Assembly: GCA_025345505.1 (NCBI GenBank) | Contig: JANVCC010000125.1 | Location: forward strand, 3,727,670-3,791,669 | From: Todiramphus chloris collaris | Taxonomy: Eukaryota; Chordata; Aves; Coraciiformes; Alcedinidae | Length of the DNA: 64,000 bases | Direction: 5' to 3' | Part shown: piece after piece, positions 10,862-22,990 of the stretch | Layout: every line of letters begins with the position of its first letter | Position numbering within the stretch: the first letter of the stretch is position 1 | Notes under the pieces: model-generated | The model's input: only the letters and a program-made list of their open reading frames with translations | What the model was told of the DNA's origin: nothing | Databases searched by the model: none | Program-made: the position numbers and the translations under genes

Positions 10862-13464
10862 CACCCAGCCTCCCACCTTGAGGAGGAGCGTTAGAAAGTG
10901 TTTGGAAGCTCTGATTTTTGTTTCCCACTAACATCTGATCTCTCCTGCTCCATGGAACTTGTAGGCCATGCCAGTATTCCAAAGGCCTGCCTGTCATCGG
11001 TACTGGTGCCAAGAGGTGGGAAATAGAAAAACCCAGTGAAGCTGAAGCCATAACTCTGATGCCTTTCTGGGCATTAATCCATACACCTCGCTCCTTGCTG
11101 AATTTTACTTTTTTTTTTTCATCATTGTTTTCATGCAAAGATCTTGGAACTGTTTTCATTTTTTTTTTTGTTTAAATAAGGCTCAGAAGATGATCCAGAT
11201 GGCAGGCAAGTGAATGTACTGCTGTTATTTTTTCATCTTGGAAAGGCACACAGATGATATTTCCAAGAAGGAAAAAAAATACCTTTTTTATATATATATA
11301 TAAATACCTTTTGCTCCACCTGTTCAATGGAAAATAAGTTCTATTAACAGATTGGCAGAGAAATTTTTCATTATTTGTTTGTTTCACACAGCTGAACACC
11401 AGGAGAGGGGAATATTTACCTTTTTTTTTTTTTAATAATTGTCTGTATGTAGTTTCTTCTTTGAAAAAAAATCTGAATGTGTCTTTTGAATTTACAGGTC
11501 CCTAGTACCAGGGTGCTACTGCACAATGAAGAGACAGAATCAGGCTCATCCTTTTAACCTCCTGTTGGAACAGCAGCTTACAAGAAGGAGAAAGGGTAGG
11601 GATTTAGGACCTGGCGTTTTCTGAGATGAACAGGAGTATCTGGAGCTTCACCCAAATCAACAGCCTGCACACTTAGCCTATAAAATCCTTGCAACTGAAG
11701 CCTTTTTGGATACATCGGGCTACGATATTCAAACCAATGGAACTGATGTAATTACCGTCTTTCCGTAATTAGTTCTGTTGATCTCATTAGCTGGGCTCAG
11801 GTGTTGATGTGTTGATTGTTGTGTTGTAACTGCTGTGAATCAATAAATGAGTGTGTGGGTGGGGTGGTAAAAGAGAAATGAGAAGTTACAGTTTTTAAAG
11901 AAAGTTTCTGTTTTTCTTAGACTTCTTCATGTTTTTACTCGTTCTCCTTGCAGTGGTTGATTCAAGCCTTCAGGCTTTTTTTTTTTCCTCCGTCCTAGAA
12001 CATAGAAATTCTGGACATGCAGGCTCCAAAAATCCAAGTCTTCCATAGAAAAAAAGCCCATCACAATATAGGCAACAGCATTTTCCACTTAACCATTGCC
12101 TCCTTTCCCAGCTTGGGGTGGCGTTGCAAGAGAATTACACATCAATGGCAAGATGTTCTGAGCCAGCGGTCTAGTCAGTGCTTAATCTTCACCAGGACAG
12201 TCAATGAAGATGCTGATACTGTTCTTAAACCAGATTTGTCTGGTTAAGGAACTGGCCTGAAGTCTTGTTTGTGTCTGGCTTTTCCCCAGCAGCTCAGCTA
12301 AGATGATTCCATACGTAATTGCTACAGGGCAGCAGTGAATTCTGAAGGGGTGACACACTGAAAGGACAGAGACATGTCAGAGGTCTAACACTGCAACAAA
12401 CACCTATTATTGTGTGTTTGTTATGTGTATACAGACATTTCTACCGTAGAGATTTTACAGCATTGCAACTTGGCAGATGCTGAGCCCTTCCTTTGGAAGG
12501 TGAGGGGGTAGCTTATGAAGCAGCGGATTTAATCTCTGTCTGGCAATTGGTGAGCTGGGACCACATTTTGGATTGTTACCCCTCAGCTTTCCCAGAAAGT
12601 CAGTATTTGGCCTTGGAGACATCCTTTGGTTTCATTGCAGCTTTATGTTTTCACTTGTAAAAGTGCATCCGACACACGCAGAGGAAACCTCATCTTTTCT
12701 AGTTGAATGCTGTCTGGCCAACCGTGCTCAAAATGCAAGAAGAGAATGTGTAAAAGGCAGATGCATTGCAAAGTTTAACTCCACAGCACTCAACTGATCG
12801 ACCTGACGTGACAAAGAATGCTTTCAACTTGCCTGTCCGCTTCTGCTGAACGTCCAGGAAAACAGGCAAGAACCCCTGGAAATTCTTGCAGGTGAAAACA
12901 TTTACCTAAGGGAAATAATGGAATTCCTTCTGGAAGACCAGAAACAAACCACTTCTGGTGCTAAGTACTTTCCTATTTAACAAAGCTTAAGAAAATGAGA
13001 GGGATGGAGAGGGGGGGCACAGTAAAACCTCTTTTTCAAAGACACTGTTTCTTACTAAAGGAATTCTTAGTAATTCAGAATTGCAGAATTATTTCTGAGC
13101 CATTACTGCAGAATAATTCACAAGTTTGAATACACAGTGCTAACAAGGAACACCAAAAAGCAGACACCGTGGCGGGGATTTGTTATAACTTTCAAAAGAA
13201 AACAGAAAATGAAATTATTCCTTCACCACCCACCTGTTGAGGAGAGAAGATTAAAAAAAAAAAACAACAAAACCCCAGAATCTATGTGGTGAAGGGAAAT
13301 TTCGGTTTGTGAGGAGTATGATTAAGGTTGCAAGGAGCCACTAATAATGCAGAAAAATTGCAGCTGCTACTTTTCATGTCAGGCTAGCGTAGCCAAGATA
13401 AAATGACTTGGCTGCACCTGATTATGATGGATATAGATGAATTTCTTACTTGGAAATACGCAGT
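10862..13464. other. Gene-free DNA with short A/T repeats
   Basis: It contains T runs near 11107-11119, 11159-11170 and 11421-11434, and a (TA)n stretch at about 11288-11302. No gene or dated transposon is recognised. Confidence 0.55.
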
Positions 13465-13690
13465 TACCAAGGCGAGAGTGATCATGATTTGATTATATTC
13501 AACGTGAAAACCAAAATCAGCTCTCAATCAGTAACATCTTATGTACGTAACTAGTGCCCTCAGAAGGGCAGGTCTCCTATATCTGAGGAAGTTCTGAGAA
13601 AAATTCACAGCAGAAAGCACGTGAATTGAAAAATGAGGAGGAAAATTGAGAGAACTCAAGAACAGCCTATTATCTGGCCAGCATGCCTCG
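13465..13690 (+). mobile_element. Ancient CR1/L3-type LINE fragment
   Basis: The block GAGAGTGATCATGATTTGAT near 13473-13494 matches the stretch just after the endonuclease domain of old amniote CR1 elements (the 'SDHDLI' region), read on the plus strand. The sequence after it fits the linker only loosely. It is heavily decayed with no open frame. The identification rests on one good block. Confidence 0.4.
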
Positions 13691-14307
13691 ATCTCAGAAT
13701 AAAAAAAAAAACGGTGAGCTTTAGTTAAAACTGCATCCTGATTCAGTGATAAAGTTTAGGCAGCAACTATAAATTGAAGGAGTTGTGCTGTGAATGAGGG
13801 ATGAATGCCCTCTGCAGTCCTCTAGTTTTATATCCAGCAGGCTGCCTACATCCCTGCGCTGGTAACCACAGCTCTTACAATGGTACCACCAATGGCATAG
13901 ACCCATAGGCCTGAATCCCCACGAGGGACACCAAAACCCACCTTAATCTGCAATATCCCCGAGCCTCAGTGATGACAGATGCTGACAGACATGTTGATTA
14001 AATGTCTCATTTACTTAAGAGATGAAGCTTAAAAATATAAATGTAATATAATTAGACAGAATGGAACGTCAGCTACACATTACAAAGAGAAACTAAAGAC
14101 TCCAGTAGAAACAATTCCTAGCCAAGCTAAAGGAACACATTTGGGGGAGTCTGAGGAGAAAGAAAGAAAAGAAATCCTAGCAATCTCACAGACCAATTAG
14201 GGCTGAGAGAGAGAGAGGGGCAAACACTGCTATTAAGCACACAAAAATACCAAAGCATTCAAGAAACACTTCTGTTGCGTATTTGGCCAATGAAGGATGT
14301 TGTGCTT
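13691..14307. other. Gene-free unique DNA
   Basis: Nothing recognised. There is an A run near 13700-13710 and a (GA)n patch near 14205-14216. Confidence 0.5.
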
Positions 14308-14432
14308 ATAGAATCAGAATCATGAAGTCATTCTGGTGGAAGAAACCTTTGAGGTCATCAGGTCTAACCATTAACCCAGCACTGCCATGTTACCACTAAA
14401 CCATGTCCCTAAGCACCACTATATACCCCTCA
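14308..14432 (-). mobile_element. CR1 LINE 3' tail (minus strand)
   Basis: It starts with the CR1 tail complement (ATAGAATCAGAATCATGAAG) and continues through GAGGTCATCAGGTCTAACCA and CACTAAACCATGTCCCTAAG. These are diagnostic of the CR1 subfamily that also supplied the copies at 58455 and 63096. Only the last 125 bases or so remain. After about 14432 the similarity ends, although a loose CAGCCTG block near 14498 may be residue. Confidence 0.85.
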
Positions 14433-15330
14433 ATGGATTGTATCAGGAAAGCAAAAGGAATTTAAACAACTTCTGCAACCTTTTGTCGGCAAGTCCGGAC
14501 AGCCTGTTCTCTCAAAGAGCCAGCCAAGCAGACCCACCCCACTGATGTGTCAGGTATTAATAAATCCTTGAATACAGGGCAAATTCCAAAATACTGAGTG
14601 AATTTTTATGTTATACCTCTACTCAAGCAAATACAGGAGTGGCAAGTCACGTATCTTTTGATCTCAAAAGAATTCAACAACACGGGATTCAGCTGAGATT
14701 GAATTAAAGTATGAGCTGGACCCAGTACCAGCCAGTAGCATTTATTTATTTATTTTAGACATGAACTATTTGAATTAATTGGCTTTCATTCTGAAAAGTT
14801 AGATAGCTGATTGCTGACAGTGAGTGCGAAGATCCAACTGTCAAGTGTAAGGTCTTTGACTTCCACAGCCCGTAACGCTCTGATGGAAAACACAGCACAG
14901 AGAAATTTCATGACAAAAAATGAAGAAGTTGGCATGTTTCCAGTATAAACCTCACTAAGGAATCAAGTTCAAGAAAGTCAAGGGAAGTCTGAGTCTATCG
15001 ATAATCCCTCACGATCCGTTCCCTGCTATTCACAAAGTTTACCAGTTCTTCTTGCTGTTGAGAATCCCATTGAATGGAACAAGTTGTAATCTCATTCTCA
15101 GGAACAGACACTAGATCTGACATTTCTGACCTTTGACAGTCAGCTGAAATGTGCCAATGAACACAAGGTGACAGACAGGACAAAAAAAGATCCATCAGAA
15201 ACTAATGAATGGATTTCCACATAGGTAAATCATCTGTAAATATTTGCAGGGACAGGGGGAAAAAAAAAAAGCTGCCTAACTTGTCTCTCTAACTTGGTGG
15301 AAAAGACTTCAAAACAGTGTGTTTTGAATG
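14433..15330. other. Gene-free unique DNA
   Basis: No gene is seen. An A run lies at 15259-15270. A minus-strand frame at 14995-15195 (66 codons) has no recognisable domain. Confidence 0.5.
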
Positions 15331-15605
15331 GAGCCTATAGGGACAGACTTTTTACAAAGGCTTGTAGTGACACGAAAAAGGCCAACAGGTTTAAACTAAA
15401 AAAGAGTATATTTAGACATAAAGAAAAATTTGTTTTGCATCGAGGGTGGTAAGACATTGGAAGAGTTGTGGTTGCTTCATCCCAGGAAGTGCTGCAGGCC
15501 AGGCTTTGAAACACCTCGTTTGATGAAGGATGTCTCTGCCTTTGGCAGGGGGGTGGTGGACTAGATGATCTTTAAAGGTCCCTTCCAACCCAAACCGTTC
15601 CACTT
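15331..15605 (+). mobile_element. CR1 LINE 3' end (plus strand)
   Basis: It reads GAGCCTATAGGGACAGACTT, GGCTTGTAGTGACACGA, GGTTTAAACTAAAAAAGAG, then GTGGACTAGATGATCTTTAAAGG and CCCTTCCAACCC at its end. This is the 5'-truncated CR1 3' terminus, about 275 bases. It is moderately diverged and carries small deletions. The terminal octamer repeat is almost absent (AAACCGTTCCAC). Confidence 0.95.
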
Positions 15606-17384
15606 TAATAATGCAATGACTGTTTCAGACAGGTTTGTGTTACATCTGGTTCCTCGCTGGTGCCGTTTATTATTCAGTCCTAAGCCAGTGCCAAGAAGTC
15701 TGACCACAGAATACCTGGCGATATTGTGCTCACAATTCAACAGCCAGTTTCATTTGGCTCTGGAAAGGAGGGTTGAACACTTTGTGAAGAGAGGAAGCAT
15801 GAAGTTCTGCTCCATTAGCCATTTCCAGTTCTTGCCTTCGCAAGAAAAAATCCAAGGCAATAATACTCTTCACGTGGAGAAAACGGACACTTTTCATCAC
15901 CTAGTCCACAACTGAGAGACTTAAGTATTCTGTGTTGCAACACAGAAAAAAACTGTTGAGAGGAAGAAAAAGCCTGAAGTGCTTACAACTTTGGGCAGGG
16001 AAGAAGTGCTGGCAAGCTTCGTATTTTGTTTGAAAACAACGACAAGTCTATTGTGGTGCAAGGAAAAAAAAGGAGGATTCATTTTGTCGCTGAAAATCTC
16101 AGCCTACTCACCTGCCTTCACACCTCGAGAATAGTTGAGCAGGAGAAGGAAGGCAGGCTCCCTTCCAGAAATGGTCCCATGTTTTAATGGAGCCCGTGCT
16201 CCTGCTACTACGTCATTTTCCACTCTGCTCTTCTGAACCGGCAAGAGCAATCCGTCATTTACTTATCACAGGAGCAAAACAGACTTTTCATGGAGGGAGG
16301 GTAAAAAGTGCTACAATAAAGTAATTTTGCCATTTTGAGTGTTCCACTTGACAACTATTTGCATAATAAGGTTTTGCCAAGATAAGAAGATCGGTAATTT
16401 TCAGCAGCGGGGAGGGGATTGAAGTTCTAAAGCTTTTTTTTTTTGCCCACTATCTACACACTCACAGACCTCCGCTCTTGATGTATGGTTCTTTTTAAAA
16501 TCCTCCATCTGTCTTCGTTGTGTAATGAATTCTGTCACTCTCAATTGTGCTCCTGAGCAGTGAGCAGGAGAAGGGAGTTTGCATTTTGATTATAAAAAGT
16601 ACCGTCAGCTCTTATTACAATGGAAAAACCCATCTCCATGTAAAATTTTAAGGCACTTAAAAGCTTAGTCTCCCTCTCAGAAGCCGGGTGTAGATCGTGC
16701 TGTCACCATCTGACAGGGTGTGCAGCAGAGCAGAGGGCTGGGCTGCACTGCCAGAAGAGAAGTTCAGAGGAGTTGAAGTAAATCCAGTTACCTCCCTAAG
16801 AAGCTCACGGGAGGGATACAGCGGTGCAAACACCGTCATGTAGAAGTTGTTTCACATGCAGCTTGTACTGGGACTCTGAAGGGCTGTCTGGAGGAAAGGG
16901 ATGGCAGGAGGAGATCAAGGCTGTCAGCTTAAGTCTCTTTCCTTCTCCTCGCCCTCATGAGCCAGTTTATCTCATCCTTAAACTTGTCAGCAATTTTCTA
17001 TTTGGGACGATGGGAGGGCAGGAGGAAGATAAGCAGAGCTTTTACAGGTTAGGTATTAACATACTTTTAGGGGCTTTGATAGCAAAGTGCTCTAGAAGGA
17101 TTAGGATGTTAGAGAAAATGTAGAACACGTCTACACCGTGCTGTGGAAAGCGCTGCAGACATCCTGGGCTGGCGAGAATAAACCTGCTCAGTGCAGTGCT
17201 GTGTCAGCTCACTCCAGGAATTAGACTGTCACTCCTGCCAGCGAAGAGACCCAGTGAAGACAACGGCAATAAATGAGCTTTTCCCAAACATCCTGGAAGC
17301 AGTTTTCCAGATTCTAAGTGTCCCGTGTCCAGCCAGCTTGATGGGCAACTTCTAGCACAGTTTTAGCTCTGCATGTGATGCAGG
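15606..17384. other. Gene-free unique DNA
   Basis: Nothing recognised. Open frames (for example 15565-15915 plus, which starts inside the CR1 tail) show no domain. There is a T run at 16434-16445. Confidence 0.5.
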
Positions 17385-17824
17385 TGGATTTAGTTGGGTG
17401 AAGCAGACAAGTGCTAGACAATAATAGCCTTGGTTGTAGTGAGCATAGTGTAGTGAAGATCCTGAGGGGATAAAGAAGAGGAGCCCAGTGCAAACCCAAG
17501 ACTCTAAGAGAGCAAGTTTTGACTTCCTAAAGGAGCCAACCAGGAGATCCCACGTGAGGCTGCTCTGAAGGGTAACAGGGTTCAGAAAAGCTAGCAGAGT
17601 TTTAAGGGCAGCGTCTTTCAAGTAGAAGAAAGGTGGGAATGGTGCATCCCAATACTCAACTAAACCACTAGACATGTCAGGAGACAATGCAGAAAAGGCA
17701 TGTCAGGGCTCCAAGGCAAAAAGGGAGTACTCAGGAGGTAGAAACAGCAGGCTTTGAGCAGGAGGTTGAACTACAGACCTGTCAAGGTCCCTTCCAAACT
17801 GAATTATCAGACAATCTTATGTTG
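17385..17824 (+). mobile_element. CR1 LINE with internal deletion: linker region joined to 3' tail
   Basis: 17385-17700 matches the CR1 ORF2 region between the endonuclease and the reverse transcriptase (AATAGCCTTGGTTGTAGTGA, AGATCCTGAGGGGA, CTCTAAGAGAGCAAGTTTTG, GGAGATCCCACGTGAGGCTG). 17751-17824 is the extreme 3' tail (GGTTGAACTACAGACCTG, GGTCCCTTCCAAACTGAA). The whole RT domain is missing between the two parts. Many frame breaks are present. Confidence 0.75.
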
Positions 17825-17944
17825 TTCCCCCAGTAACCAATCACCACTGTGCATTTTACCCACCACACCCAAACCAAGAGCTAGACAATCTTGAAAATGA
17901 AGACACCCTTTTATTTACAGTTCAGGATTTACGTGTCCCTGATC
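17825..17944. other. Short spacer between two CR1 copies
   Basis: About 120 bases of unassigned sequence separate two same-strand CR1 elements. It could be unrecognised CR1 body. Confidence 0.4.
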
Positions 17945-18700
17945 TACAGTCCTGCACTGGGGAAGGAATAACCCTATACACCAGTATGGGCTGGGGCCTG
18001 ACTGACTGCAAGAGAAGGACTTGAGGGTCCTGGTGGACACCTAGTTGCACATGAGCTAGCAATGCTCCTTTGAAGCAAAGAAGAGCAACAACCCCCTGGG
18101 CTACATTAAGCACATAAGCATTGCCAGCAGATGAAGGGAAGTGATCCTTCCCTTATAGCCCAGCCAGCCCTGGTAAGACACATCTGAAGTGCTCTGTCCA
18201 GTGCTGAGCTCCCCAGTACACAATGGGCATGGATTTACTGGAACAGGTCCAACACAGGACTGCTAAGATCATTATGGGAGTGGACTATGTCATACAAGGA
18301 GAGGCTGAGAGAGCCTTGAGATTGTGCAGCCTGGAGAAGAGAAGTCTCAGGGGTATCTTAACCGTGTGTATAAATACCTGAATGGAGGAACTAAAGAAGA
18401 TGGAGCCAGGTTTTTCTCAGTGATGTCCGGGGACAGAACAACAGGCCATGGGCACAAACTGAAATATGGAAAATCCCATTTAAGCACAAGAAATAATGTG
18501 GTAGTGGTTGTTTTGTGAAGGTGTTCAAACAGCGGAACAGGTTGCCCAGAGAGATTGTGGAGTCTCCATCATTGGAGATACTCAAATCCCAGCTGAGCAT
18601 AACCCTGAGCAACCTGCTCTAGCTCTAATTTGAGCGGAGGATTGGACCATGCAATCTCCAGAGATGCCACAACCACAATTATTCTGGGATTCTGTCAGTA
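17945..18700 (+). mobile_element. CR1 LINE, about 750 bp with RT C-terminus (plus strand)
   Basis: The full C-terminal third of ORF2 plus the 3' tail can be followed: GGGGAAGGAATAACCCTATA, GGACTTGAGGGTCCTGGTGG, AGTGCTCTGTCCAGTGCTGA, CAAGGAGAGGCTGAGAGAGC, TGTGTATAAATACCTGAATG, GGTTGCCCAGAGAGATTGTG, AGCAACCTGCTCTAGCTCTA and a worn end near 18690. Stops and frameshifts are frequent. It is the best-preserved CR1 body in the first third of the window. Confidence 0.95.
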
Positions 18701-19171
18701 GAATCTCTTGATGTTCATCCCTACTAGCTCCCAGGCAGACATGGGTTTCACAGTCTAGACCCAACAGCGTGTTTATCTTTGTCAATCCTCTGTCCTCTTA
18801 TTACAACAGCCCAGAGAGAGAACCCTTCACTGGCTGCAGAGGAGCAGCATGTAGAACATGCACAGTTAAGCAGCAGTTGTACCCAACAAGCAGGCAGTGC
18901 AAGGTCACAGAGCAGAAGTGTCAAAGCACAAATGCTGCTGTTCGCTGTTCTCCAGTCTGCACTACTAGCTGCCATATCAAGGTGGGAACTGGCATCCTCA
19001 CAGTGTTAGAACTCTGTCTGTGCCTCCTAACCATTCCTCAATCCCCTCCCTTTCAAATCCCTTTGTAAAACCCACTTTATGGATGACAGCCTCTTATACA
19101 CTTAGCAATAAAGAGCTTTAAAAGAAATAATCACAATAACGAACTAATAAACATTCTTCATTATTTCCAAG
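18701..19171. other. Gene-free unique DNA
   Basis: No gene or repeat is recognised. Overlapping plus-strand frames at 18769-19068 and 18779-19009 in different registers are typical of chance. Confidence 0.5.
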
Positions 19172-19393
19172 ATGATAATAATCCTTAGCACTTGCCTTGC
19201 ACTTTACATATTCAAGCACTTTATAATCATTAACTAATTAGTCCTTGCAAAGCTCATCTAAATATTATTATCCTGTTAACGCAGAAAGAGAAGCTGTAAG
19301 AGAGAAGGTAGAGACTTTACCTAAGGGCATACATCAAGCCATTTGCACAGACAAGATTGGAACTCAGCTCTTCAGCATCCTAATCCTTGGCTC
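19172..19393 (-). mobile_element. Ancient L2/MIR-type fossil (minus strand)
   Basis: Several blocks follow the L2/MIR 3' consensus in the right order: GATAATAATCCTTAGCAC, AAGCACTTTATAATCATTAA, ATATTATTATCCTGTTAACG, GAGAAGCTGTAAGAGAGAAG, ACTTTACCTAAGGGCATACA and GACAAGATTGGAACTCAGCT. In MIR terms the element is read on the minus strand. Divergence is high, as expected for a repeat that predates birds. L2 and MIR share this 3' end, so I do not choose between them. Confidence 0.6.
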
Positions 19394-20854
19394 ATATCCC
19401 TCTTGCTGTTTCTGATAATATGGGCTAAATTATACGATAGTAGGATCATTTTCTTTAATATTCATCCCCAAGTGCATGACGTGGAATATTACATTTCATC
19501 TCTTTGTTGTCCTCGGGATCATTTATTTCATTCTCCCTCCCCTTCTATATTGATATTGCCTCCTGCCTTTATATCATGAGGAAACATTAGTAGCACCTAG
19601 GGTCTAGCTCCCATTTGTTCAACAGCATCAGCTGGGCCATGTTATCCAGCGAGTACATGGTACAAATTTCAGACACGCACCTTTCAGCAGGGGTAGGAAA
19701 CTCTGTGTCTTAAGGGAACATCCTTATCAATAGTTCTGGGACAGAAACTCCATTGTATGCAGCCCTTTGTTACTCCTTTTTACTCACAAGGAGGGGCGCA
19801 GGGTGATTTACCCCAATACCTTTTGTACCTCCACTGGATCAGTGCCCTTCCATGTTATTTTTAGATAACCTCTGTGTATGTGTGAGTTGTTGTTGGGTTT
19901 GTTTTCAGTGTTTTGGGTTTTTTTTCCCTACCCAGACCATTAATTTTTTACAAAAACAACAGACCATCATGTGAAAGTATCACACGGTAAGTCTGAAACA
20001 CAAGAAAAGATATTTTTGTCTCTCACATGAATTCAGACTGTCAGAATCACTACTGTAGAAAAGGGTGGATACCAAATGTCTACATACATGCACAAATGTG
20101 TGTAGAAAAATCACGGAAGAAAAACCCCAAACACATGTGTATTTCCATAGAAGAGTATTAAGCTCACGGATAACATCTTTGGTTAAGAAAATACCCGAGC
20201 TAGGGAGCACTGAACACTGGGGAAGTGGTGTTAGGGATATAGAATTCCATCCCTGTCCCTGTTGTTCTGCTCCAGCAGCGTTCAAACTATATGGAGAAAT
20301 TCAAGCCTTCAAACTCTCAGACAGTAAATCCCTGTGCAGAAACCCTACACAAATCTGAGATAGTTCCTGATCTACTACTGTACTCTCTCAGTACATTCTC
20401 ACCCTTGTTTTATTTCCTGCAGCTGTCATCCTAATTCCCTAAAGTCATTCTGCTTAATTGAAAAGGAATGATTGCCTTTGAAGGCATTTATCCTAGTGAG
20501 GTAAATAATGTTTTTCCCTTTACCTTAGTGTGCCATTGGATTTCGTTAAAAGCACTCAGTTCATTTTAATTATTTACTTTTTTTTTTAATTGAGAAAAAT
20601 AAAAATGTAATAAATTAAATCATGATTTTCCACACCTGTAGGGACAAGTCTCCCAAAGAAATTAGGATCTGAGGCTCAGCAACTGCCAGCAGCATGTGTT
20701 TGGTTTAATGCAGCTGGTTTGTGCCCGTGACCTCTCTCTGTTCCACCCATACCTGCTTTAACATTCAGCGTGCTCTTCAGCCTTCCAGTACGTCCCCCTT
20801 TTGCCATTAATGAGGAAAGACAGATGAGACTATGATCCTCCAGTCCTCATGACT
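19394..20854. other. Gene-free DNA with a G/T-rich tract
   Basis: A G/T-rich tract (GTTGTTGTTGGGTTTG followed by TTTTGGGTTTTTTTT) lies at about 19886-19927. An AT-rich, TAATT-containing stretch spans 20440-20640. No gene is seen. Confidence 0.5.
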
Positions 20855-21134
20855 ACAGGACTACTGGAACATCTCTCTTAGGAGGAAAGGCTGAGAACCC
20901 TGGGGCTGTTTAGCCTGGAGAAGACTGAGAGGGGATCTTCCCAATGCTGCTCAATATCTATCAAGATATTTGGTATCAAGGGGATGGGCCAGACTCTATT
21001 CCGTGATGCCCAGTGACAACACCCACCTGGATGCGACCTTGTGCAACCTGGTTTAGGTGACCCTGCTTTGGCAGGGGGGAGGGTGGACTAGATGATCTCC
21101 AGAGATCCCTTCCAACCCCTACCATTCTGTGACT
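20855..21134 (+). mobile_element. CR1 LINE 3' end with internal deletion (plus strand)
   Basis: It reads GGAACATCTCTCTTAGGAGG, AAGGCTGAGAACCCTGGGGC and TGCCCAGTGACAAC, then jumps straight to CACCTGGATGCGACCTTGTG, losing about 200 bases that other copies keep. The end is typical: GGGTGGACTAGATGATCTCC, CCCTTCCAACCCCTACC, ATTCTGTGACT. Confidence 0.92.
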
Positions 21135-22560
21135 CACTGCATATAATGACAGCAGGGGCCAATTCCCAGGATAGCATTCCCCAGTTTAGTTACAGCATTT
21201 AAATGGTGTGATTTTACATCCAGATTATATCCAACAGAGCTAGTCTGGCATTCTCCATCAACTCTCTATGAACCAGAACCTTCAGACATCTCAGCTGCTC
21301 TGTGAGCATCCCATTAAGGAACAGTTATACTTGTGGTTAGATACCTTCTTTTCACAGGAACCAGAGAGTGTCTTGTTCCTTGGGGTCTACTTGGTGCCTC
21401 CTCAGCTCAGATGCTGCCCCTGTTAGTCTTCATGCTGGAACAAACCGGGAGCACTAACGTGTTCATTTATAGTATCTCATCTGAAAAGTGTTAATTGGAA
21501 GCTGAGGTGTGTGGTAGCTTTTTCAGCTGCTCTAACCTGACTGCTTAAACTAGTACTCTCTCTGGCAATGGAGAACCCTAGAACTATTCACTGGGTAGGA
21601 CTGAAAACTCCTGTGATGGTTCCTAAAGCTCAAGGTCACGCCAGTCACCTCTCAGAAGATTACAAAAAATGAATCTGTTGAGAGGAAGAGACAATAAATA
21701 ACATATTTTGTTTCTTTGGTGTATATGTTTCTCATAGTAATGGGCTTGTAATATTGAAATACATTTTCTCAAGTAAAATTCATACACTTTAGAGAAACTT
21801 TCCATCTCAGTTCTGTATCATGCACCCTTCATTTGCAGTTGTGCTCCATGGTTATGTTTATACCACCACGGAAGCTTTACAAACCCAACACTGTTCAGCT
21901 TTGAAGAGGTTCTTCTCAATTAAAGAAGCTGAGGGAAGATCAGCCCAAAGAAAGCTGTAGTCGCCACTGCAGATATGATTAATATATGCAAACCAGAGGG
22001 GCTCCTGATTGCAGAAGGAACACAGTTCTTTACTGGGCTTCTAAAGCATTCAGTCACTTACCCTTTCTGGTTATATAGACCCTTCTTTCTTTGCCTCATC
22101 CAATGCCTCAGGGTAGCCCAGTTGCCATCTGTGGTGTGTAGCACTCGCAGCCTGCACTGATAACCAGTCTCAAACACCACAAGATGGGATGAATCCCTAA
22201 TTTGAGGAGTCCCTGTCTTCCCACTGGGAGCACAGATGATGTAGCTGAAACTAGATCTATCACATTCAGATGGTTGAAGTTAGCTAGAGCAAATCCTACT
22301 GCTTTTCACAGTTAATTCATAAGCTGTTTCTTAAACTGAAGCGCCTCTCCACGTAGTTCTACCTTGCAAAGAGCCTGTGTGAATGCCTTTGCAAACTAAG
22401 GAGTGGGACCAAACTTGCCTTCCCCAAGATATTTAGCCTTTAGGTATCAACAATGACAACAGGACATGTCCCATTCAGATTTCTGAGGGGTAGATTTTAT
22501 GCCCCATTTATTTTGGTCTGTTTTTTTATTAATTTTTTTCTTTTTTAAGAGCAGGCTGCT
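21135..22560. other. Gene-free unique DNA
   Basis: No gene or repeat is recognised apart from a T-rich patch at about 22518-22547. Confidence 0.5.
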
Positions 22561-22990
22561 AGGATTTGAAGATAAGTGTTTTTCCAAGTGGGCTCGTTAC
22601 AGATCGGTTCTTTAATTACACCTACTAAAGAAGTAATGCATAGTGATACCCTGAATTTGTCCCTAATTAAAGATACTGTACTTAAAGCTTGCACGATTCC
22701 CTTCTGCTGAAATCTTTAATCAGGAGACAAATAAGGCTCTGGAGCCTTGATTAATAATAGGACCAAGTGCTCTGTGGCTGAAAATGCCAGGGTATTAAAT
22801 TTCCTTAAGTGACCTGGTGTCCCCATCTAATAGAGATCCTGGCAATGTTACTTATGCAACCGCACAGAATAATTGAGGCATAAAGTTACAGGTCCCAAAT
22901 GAGACAAATGATACTAATTCTCCTGGAGACAAGTCTGATGTGGACGTGGGTACTAATGCAATAAACAAGATACCTTTGTAATTGCATCAT
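22561..22990. promoter_or_regulatory. Homeodomain-rich noncoding block (candidate CNE)
   Basis: Non-repetitive sequence with closely spaced homeodomain cores: TTTAATTACA (22611), CCCTAATTAA (22661), TTGATTAATAATAGG (near 22747), GAATAATTGAGGC (near 22867) and TTTGTAATTGCATCATTAAAT (near 22975). Octamer-like ATGCA and C/EBP-like TTATGCAAC elements are also present. It is not coding and resembles no transposon I know. Enhancer function is an inference. Confidence 0.35.
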
